Part shown: positions 14,580-19,561 of the stretch, piece after piece
Layout: each line of letters begins with the position of its first letter
Position numbering within the stretch: the first letter of the stretch is position 1
Origin: Chitinispirillales bacterium
Lineage (GTDB): Bacteria > Fibrobacterota > Chitinivibrionia > Chitinivibrionales > Chitinivibrionaceae
Assembly: GCA_031254455.1 (NCBI GenBank)
Contig: JAIRUI010000083.1
Span: forward strand, 1 to 19,561
Direction of reading: 5' to 3'
DNA: 19,561 bases
Notes under the pieces: model-generated
Seen by the model: the letters and a program-made list of their open reading frames with translations, nothing else
Database searches by the model: none
Told to the model about the DNA's origin: nothing
Made by a program: the position numbers and the translations under genes

Positions 14580-17500
14580 TTACTTTTTAAACGTCACCGC
14601 AATAGTTTTGCGATATTGCCGCTTTTCTTTAGAAGGACGATCGTCAAAATCCACTTCAGCCTCAACCAACGCTAAATAAGACGCCGCGCCAACCGTCCTG
14701 CCACGATTGTTTTTACCGTCCCAAACGCAGACGCCGGCAACCGAACCGTTCTTTGTTATATCAAACTTCATAGGTATATCGTCGCTTACCGTGTTACCAG
14801 TCTGATCTACAATCCTTACAACGCCTCTTTGCGTATTCAAATTCGATACGCACCCTTTCATTTCAAGAATTATCGCGACACCTTTACTTCCCGGCGCTAT
14901 ATTATAAAATTCCGACATTTCTCCGTCTAATTCATTGGATTCATAAGCTCCTTTACCGCCGTTTTTAGACAAACGCAACGGCTGAGGAACGATATGTAAT
15001 TGAATATCCATATCATACGGACGTTTCAAACGCAACGGCGCCATAGTAGTCAATTTTTGCTCGTTATTACCGTCAGATACGTCAAACACCGAACCGCCGT
15101 TTAATATCCAAATGCTGTCGCCGTCATTAGGATACGCAATAGTTACGGAATTCACCTTATAGCGCCATTCGTTATTTTTTTCTTTTTTCGGAGACGAACC
15201 GAATGTCATTCCAAACTCTTTACCTGATGATTTTTGCCAAAAACCGTATGGCTTAAAACCGTCTTGTAACCGGACATCTTCGCTGAATATAACCTCCAAA
15301 ACAGTATCTTTATCTACATTATACCACGCCTCCAAAATTACAGGAGCGATTCTGTCCGCCGGTTTAACGGCGCTTTTATTAACGGTAATCAAGCCGTCCG
15401 TAATAACGTCTTCAAGCGAAAGAATTTCATCGTCGCCGATACCGGTTCTGGGAAGATGTTCGTCTCTATTGCCTTTCGCCGCTTCTTGCGCCGCATACTC
15501 CGTTACGCTAAATTCAAAACCGTCGTCCGTAATCGCTATAACGCCGCCTTTCGTAAACAGACGTGTCGAAGACGGGACAAGCGCGTCAATTATTCTTTCG
15601 GCAAATTCCTGCGAAACCCGCGTCCCCAAATTAACTTCTATTACATTAACGTATCCGTCACGAACATCTTTTCTGTCAAAGAAGGCGGCCGAAATTATTC
15701 TCGTAGATTTTTTCTGTTTGATTTCAACGCGTTTATTATCACGAATCAATTGTTCGTTGCCAAACGGAACATCCTTTACGACAACGTCGGCGGAATAATT
15801 TATGAAAATCGAATCGCCTTCATTAATTTTTCCGCTATATTCGTTATTTACTACAAACGTACATACCGTACCGTCGATTTTAATATCGTCAAATATAATG
15901 TCATATAAACGTCCGCCGTCAAGAGCAAAAAATTTAAACGGTATGTTTTCGTTATTTACGCCGACATCGACATTTTCACTCAACGTTACAATAAGCGTAT
16001 CGTTATCGCCGGCAAGGGATTTAATACAACCGGCGGACACGACTACGGGCGCCGCTCTGTCTTTTACAGAGATAGGCTGTGTAGCGCTGTTCCCGTTGTC
16101 GTCAGTAAACCCGTCATGAATTACAAGAATATTCATGTCTCCGCTTGTTACGTCTTTCGGCGCGTTATCCAACAAAATAACGTACACCATACTATCGTCG
16201 TCGCCGGTTTCCGTTTTCCCATACGCCCACAATCGAACATCGGTAGGATCAAAGTTCTTGCCCGCAAAATCAATAACAAGATCCGTTTGGTCTATGTCAA
16301 AAACTTTATCGAATTGAATAACTACGCTATCGACCGTTCCTGCGCCTTTACTGTCATAATAATGATAATCACGCGCTATCGGAATATCCGCATCTATGTA
16401 AATAGTAACTTTCACCGACTTAACCCAAACGTCCGTTTCGTACGATTCTCCTTTATGGTCTTTGTATTCCGCCGTGTCTAACGCCGTGTAGTAAAAAACG
16501 TCTTGAAATGCGGCAATTCTATCGGTAATATGACTAATATCATATTTTACCATGCCGTTTTCTATAGTGACGATCGCGCCCAAAGCGGTAGTAATCGATT
16601 GATCGCGATCAGGGTTAGCGTTTTTTTGCGTGAGAGGAATCCTGTTATCCGTAGTAAGACCGATTATTTTTTGCCTGTTCGCAGCTTTAGGCAGGTCATC
16701 ATCAATTTTGTCGTTTCCCAAAACGTCTATCATGACAAAATCACCCTCCTCGACACTTTCCAAATCGTCCTGCGGTCTAAAAGGATTATCGTTCCACGGA
16801 CTTATATCTATTATAAATTCTACGGGATCGCTTTTAATGTTTTTGTTTATCGCTATCGCTTTGATTTTTACCTTTTGCTGATTAACATTCTCGTAGTCGG
16901 CTCTGTATTCGCCGGTTGTCATTATTTCATTAACTACACAACTGCTGCCGCAATTATTGTACGCAAGAGAAAACCAATCGCTTATATCTTTTCCAGACAA
17001 ATCTTGTGCACTCAAATATTCAAATGAAACAGTATTGCAGGGGTCGTTACCGACAGACAAAGTTCCGACTTTTTTATATATGTTGCCCTGATAATACTCA
17101 ATTACTCTTTCCTGAGTAAATTGCGGTGTAAATTCTGTTAAGTCCGGATCGTCCGACAATATTGTTATCGTAATAGGAGCGGGAAGCGAGGTTTCGATAT
17201 CACCGACTTTGTTCAGGTTTTTAAATTCTATCTTGAACGTTGCCGCACCTTTATTGTCGCCGATGTCCACTATTCCCAACGGAATTCTGAGAGTAGTCGT
17301 ATTCCCTTCAAAACTTAACGTTTCGCTAAACGTCTTCACATACACCTGTCTGTCTCGAGGATGATTTGACGAAAACGGCAACGGAGTCATCCCGACTTTA
17401 CCGTTTGTTTCTGTTATTTCATAAGTAAACGACAATTTTGCACCCGCCGGCAACATTTCGCTAAGTTCAATTACTATGGCCGTATCGTAGTCGCGGTTTT

Positions 17501-18785
17501 TTGTCGCCGACCACTTGTAATTATTGTCTATAATTTTATTATTTGGAAATCCGGCGGGATTAAAATACTTCGGCTCGTCGCAAGTTTGCGGTTTATTCCA
17601 TCCGGTCGTTTCCCAATTCCAATATTTATCTTCCGGAAACGTTTGATCTTGTGCGTTTATCGTAATAGTAGCCGGATCGTACGGAACAAAAATAAAAATG
17701 TCTCCCGTACTGCAAACTCGAGAAACTCCGCTATGAGTGGCTGCGCCGTAAGCCCAACAGAAAAAAACATTCTTCGCTAACACTTGACCGATAACGGTTC
17801 CACCGGACATCACGTAAAATTCTCCATATGGAGCAATGAAAGTCCCTACAGCTGTTGTAGAATTAGAACCGAAAGCGATTGCGGATTTAACATTCTTATA
17901 TTCATCGTCTTGATAGCCGGTAATTCCTTTGTTTAATGAAATAACTAAAATTTGTCCTTCAGCTTCTTTCGGTATTGTACAATTCTGAAAACCTTCTGGT
18001 GCAAAAGTTCCGCCTACTTTTACACCGTTTGTACCGGCATCTAATTTAAATTGACCTTTAATATATATAGTAGTTTTGTAATTATTGGAAGCATCAGGTT
18101 TTATCAATAATTTAGCATTAGGAGAAATTTGTATATTTCCGTCAAAATAATATACTCCCGGCTCCATATACACATTAAATCCTTCGGGTATCGTTAAATT
18201 ATTAATAAAATGCCCGGGTTTCAAAATGTGATTGTTAGTGATGGTAGGATTCTGTATCAAACCCGAAAAACTCATATTTTCAACATTGGGAAATTTCGGT
18301 CTTGATGTAGGAACACCGTTTGTCAAAGCATAAAGAGATGCACTTTCTTGCCTAACTACACCTGTTAAGTTTTGAGCCCAATCCGGAGAATCGGTATTAC
18401 TTACATATCCAGCTGCAGGAGCAGTACAAGCCGTATGATTATTATATACAAGCCGAGAACCATTTGCAACTTTAATTTCTTTACCGACATTTCTAAAATA
18501 TGCGCCTTGTGCCGTTTGAACATAATACCACGAGCAACCTCTGCTGTTATCAATTGTTCCAGCTGTCCCTACAATACCGTTTAACGGTGTACGGCAAACA
18601 TTGTCTACACGATAAACACTATCGGCATAAACCGAATGCAGCATCAAACTTCCATCTAAATCAGGATTAAGATGGTCATTCCCTATAGGCATAAATTGTT
18701 GATTTTGCCCGAAAATCAAACCAACGCTCGTTAAAAGAACAAACAGAATTACTGGGGGGGGGGGGCACAGTTTAAATTTTTTCAT
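14580..18785 (-). CDS. Giant secreted multi-domain surface protein with C12 tract in its signal peptide
   Basis: From the ATG at 18785 there are 1401 residues. Signal peptide, about 1-26: MKKFKLCPPPPVILFVLLTS, then VGLIFG before QNQQ; its four prolines come from a run of 12 C. Residues about 170-370 form a beta-rich region (LKPGHFINNLTIPEG, MEPGVYYFDGNIQISPNAKL, GTFIAPYGEFYVMSGGTVIG, QVLAKNVFFCWAYG) like the choice-of-anchor/solenoid modules of adhesins. A Calx-beta-like domain spans about 375-550, ending ITITILSDDP. A cadherin-like part (about 550-665) leads to a segment with EEGDFVMIDVLGNDKIDDD (about 670-800). Four Ig-like repeats start near 803, 910, 1028 and 1146 (pattern P-V-I-x-x-A ... 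D-x-L-x-V-x-F-S-E-x-V). The C-terminus has a FlgD-Ig-like segment (VWDGKNNRGRTVGAASYLAL, W1355) ending YRKTIAVTFKK, which may be a sorting signal (inference). No catalytic motif was found; an adhesin or surface-layer role is likely. Its ligand is unknown. Confidence 0.85.
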   Translation of the reverse strand: MKKFKLCPPPPVILFVLLTSVGLIFGQNQQFMPIGNDHLNPDLDGSLMLHSVYADSVYRVDNVCRTPLNGIVGTAGTIDNSRGCSWYYVQTAQGAYFRNVGKEIKVANGSRLVYNNHTACTAPAAGYVSNTDSPDWAQNLTGVVRQESASLYALTNGVPTSRPKFPNVENMSFSGLIQNPTITNNHILKPGHFINNLTIPEGFNVYMEPGVYYFDGNIQISPNAKLLIKPDASNNYKTTIYIKGQFKLDAGTNGVKVGGTFAPEGFQNCTIPKEAEGQILVISLNKGITGYQDDEYKNVKSAIAFGSNSTTAVGTFIAPYGEFYVMSGGTVIGQVLAKNVFFCWAYGAATHSGVSRVCSTGDIFIFVPYDPATITINAQDQTFPEDKYWNWETTGWNKPQTCDEPKYFNPAGFPNNKIIDNNYKWSATKNRDYDTAIVIELSEMLPAGAKLSFTYEITETNGKVGMTPLPFSSNHPRDRQVYVKTFSETLSFEGNTTTLRIPLGIVDIGDNKGAATFKIEFKNLNKVGDIETSLPAPITITILSDDPDLTEFTPQFTQERVIEYYQGNIYKKVGTLSVGNDPCNTVSFEYLSAQDLSGKDISDWFSLAYNNCGSSCVVNEIMTTGEYRADYENVNQQKVKIKAIAINKNIKSDPVEFIIDISPWNDNPFRPQDDLESVEEGDFVMIDVLGNDKIDDDLPKAANRQKIIGLTTDNRIPLTQKNANPDRDQSITTALGAIVTIENGMVKYDISHITDRIAAFQDVFYYTALDTAEYKDHKGESYETDVWVKSVKVTIYIDADIPIARDYHYYDSKGAGTVDSVVIQFDKVFDIDQTDLVIDFAGKNFDPTDVRLWAYGKTETGDDDSMVYVILLDNAPKDVTSGDMNILVIHDGFTDDNGNSATQPISVKDRAAPVVVSAGCIKSLAGDNDTLIVTLSENVDVGVNNENIPFKFFALDGGRLYDIIFDDIKIDGTVCTFVVNNEYSGKINEGDSIFINYSADVVVKDVPFGNEQLIRDNKRVEIKQKKSTRIISAAFFDRKDVRDGYVNVIEVNLGTRVSQEFAERIIDALVPSSTRLFTKGGVIAITDDGFEFSVTEYAAQEAAKGNRDEHLPRTGIGDDEILSLEDVITDGLITVNKSAVKPADRIAPVILEAWYNVDKDTVLEVIFSEDVRLQDGFKPYGFWQKSSGKEFGMTFGSSPKKEKNNEWRYKVNSVTIAYPNDGDSIWILNGGSVFDVSDGNNEQKLTTMAPLRLKRPYDMDIQLHIVPQPLRLSKNGGKGAYESNELDGEMSEFYNIAPGSKGVAIILEMKGCVSNLNTQRGVVRIVDQTGNTVSDDIPMKFDITKNGSVAGVCVWDGKNNRGRTVGAASYLALVEAEVDFDDRPSKEKRQYRKTIAVTFKK
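18754..18765 (-). repeat. Homopolymeric C12 tract (G12 on plus strand), probable phase-variation switch
   Basis: Twelve consecutive C on the coding strand cover the last base of codon 7 to the second base of codon 11 of the secreted protein. No other G/C run of comparable length was noticed in this AT-rich window. With 12 C the frame is open. Deleting one C makes TAA right after the tract (18751-18749); adding one C leads to TGA at 18678-18676. Such tracts slip during replication in known contingency loci. Tract length in the assembly may itself be uncertain. Confidence 0.8.
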
Positions 18786-18790
18786 AATTA

Positions 18791-18794
18791 CCTC
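18791..18794 (-). promoter_or_regulatory. Ribosome binding site fixing the start of the secreted protein
   Basis: GAGG on the minus strand lies 5 bases before ATG 18785, whose product begins with a standard signal-peptide n-region (MKKFK). An upstream in-frame TTG at 18806 would add seven residues that spoil the signal peptide and include this site. Confidence 0.75.
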
Positions 18795-18816
18795 ACAGTT
18801 TGACAATTACATTAGT

Positions 18817-18846
18817 ATTTTACATCTATAACAAATATAATCACAA
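18817..18846 (-). promoter_or_regulatory. Candidate housekeeping promoter for the secreted-protein gene
   Basis: On the minus strand, TTGTGA (18846-18841) and TAAAAT (18822-18817) are separated by 18 bases: 4/6 and 5/6 matches to the sigma-70 boxes. Transcription would begin near 18810, leaving a leader of about 25 bases with the GAGG site. The -35 box overlaps the distal edge of the hairpin at the end of the upstream gene. In such AT-rich DNA a match of this quality can be chance. Confidence 0.35.
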
Positions 18847-18879
18847 AAGTTATAATTTTCCGAAAAAATTATAACTTTT
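18845..18879 (-). terminator. AT-rich 15-bp hairpin at the end of the beta-barrel gene
   Basis: AAAAGTTATAATTTT (18845-18859) pairs perfectly with 18865-18879 around the loop TTCGG (minus-strand reading). It begins in the stop codon of the outer-membrane protein gene. The stem has only two G-C-containing positions and no free U-tract follows (GTGATT), so termination may be partial and read-through into the secreted-protein gene is possible. Confidence 0.5.
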
Positions 18880-19561
18880 TAAAAAATTAATGAAAACGAC
18901 AAGATAAATAAATTGGAAATCGACAAAATTTTCCCGTCGTTATCGGAATTGTTTCCGTAAAATTCCCTTTGCCAAAACCCGTCATAACCGTTTACCGCGA
19001 TAAACATATACCCTATAGAATACTCAAATATCGAACTCTTCCCGATATTTTTTTGCGCAAACAATCCGGTTTTTACACTGCCGCCCAATCCGTCATATTT
19101 TTCATAGCGTTTGTTTGAAAATTGAACAAATTCCGAATATATCGTATCACGCTCCGAATATCTTGACAAAACAAACGCCGCGCCGCCGATAAATCCCGCC
19201 TTATCCACTCCTTTGATACTAAAGTATGAGGAATCAAAGCCGATTTTATAATCCGCCGAAAGCGAAAACGAGTTGTTTGAAAGACGCGAAACCGTTTTTA
19301 ATATTTGTATGCTGTCAAAACTATTTTCTATTTTGTAAATGGATTTCATTCGATTAAAAGAATATCCTGCGCCGATATTGAGCGACGATTTTGAATCCAA
19401 ATTCAAAGAAACGCCCGTTTCAAAATAAAACGAAACGCCGGAAGCGGTCGCCGGCTGAAACCAGTTCTGGCGGATATACTTAAGCTCGCCTATCTTTTTC
19501 ACCGTAGAAAAAAGCGAATCCGCCCGTTTTTTTAAAAAATCCGAATATTCTTTTTGAATTT
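18879..19561 (-). CDS. Outer-membrane beta-barrel protein, C-terminal part (5' end outside window)
   Basis: The frame is open to the window edge, so the start lies beyond 19561; a GTG at 19502 is merely an internal codon (visible upstream residues read KEYSDFLKKRADSLFSTV). The visible 227 or so residues begin with a helical charged stretch. Alternating hydrophobic/polar strands typical of a membrane barrel follow: GVSFYFETGVSLNLDSKSSL, NIGAGYSFNRM, FSLSADYKIGFDSSYFSIKG, KAGFIGGAAFVLSR, IFEYSIGYMFIAVNG. The end, LSISNLFILSFSLIF, is a final strand with C-terminal Phe, the signal recognised by the BAM machinery. No specific family was recognised. It lies 93 bases upstream of the giant secreted protein on the same strand, so the two may be co-expressed and perhaps act together at the surface (inference). 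Confidence 0.75.
   Translation of the reverse strand, partial: IQKEYSDFLKKRADSLFSTVKKIGELKYIRQNWFQPATASGVSFYFETGVSLNLDSKSSLNIGAGYSFNRMKSIYKIENSFDSIQILKTVSRLSNNSFSLSADYKIGFDSSYFSIKGVDKAGFIGGAAFVLSRYSERDTIYSEFVQFSNKRYEKYDGLGGSVKTGLFAQKNIGKSSIFEYSIGYMFIAVNGYDGFWQREFYGNNSDNDGKILSISNLFILSFSLIF

Noticed and set aside
16503..17027. 174-codon plus-strand open frame inside the giant secreted-protein gene, plus several shorter ones between 15456 and 18584
   Set aside because: Antisense shadows of a long, well-structured minus-strand gene; no motifs, no ribosome binding sites and atypical residue composition.
18786..18806. TTG at 18806 as start of the giant secreted protein
   Set aside because: It would add seven residues before a standard signal peptide and place the GAGG ribosome binding site inside the coding region.

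Overview
The window is about 19.6 kb of gene-dense, AT-rich bacterial chromosome. It comes from a flagellated, chemotactic, diderm bacterium. The evidence is a chemoreceptor, a fliD-fliS-(fliT-like) cluster behind a sigma-28 type promoter, Bat-type periplasmic/inner-membrane proteins, an MCE/MlaD-like protein and an outer-membrane beta-barrel. The gene set and the giant secreted protein, with Calx-beta/cadherin-like/Ig-like modules and a C-terminal FlgD-Ig-like segment, resemble Fibrobacterota and relatives. That placement is an inference from style; there is no marker rRNA here.

Layout. 1-720 (+) is the C-terminal signalling half of a chemoreceptor, ending in a CheR-type docking pentapeptide. 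It converges on ribD (771-1856, -) at a shared 13-bp hairpin terminator. From 1966 a plus-strand operon runs batC-like, batD, batE and mtnP-like (methylthioadenosine phosphorylase). The von Willebrand partners batA/batB that normally precede batC are absent. Converging on it are the flagellar genes fliD (8846-6912), fliS (6829-6422) and a FliT-like gene (6422-6048), all on the minus strand. Plus-strand genes then follow: an MCE/MlaD-like protein (8954-9871), purC (9926-10888), fabD (10888-11847) and polA (11844-14525). The last three overlap end to end. A hairpin terminator separates polA from a minus-strand block holding a 1401-residue secreted multi-domain protein (18785-14580). Upstream of that lies the end of an outer-membrane beta-barrel gene (19561-18879, cut by the window edge).

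Most of the window is ordinary housekeeping and motility content. The standout is the start of the giant secreted protein: an uninterrupted run of 12 C (12 G on the plus strand, 18754-18765) inside the signal-peptide codons. This is a classic substrate for slipped-strand phase variation. In the sequence given the frame is ON. Loss of one C creates a stop codon directly after the tract, and gain of one C gives a stop 26 codons on. A good sigma-28 promoter match (TAAAGTTT-N11-GCCGATAT) ahead of fliD ties the filament cap and chaperones to the late flagellar regulon.

No tRNA, rRNA, CRISPR array, insertion sequence or phage gene was seen. No gap between genes exceeds about 110 bases.
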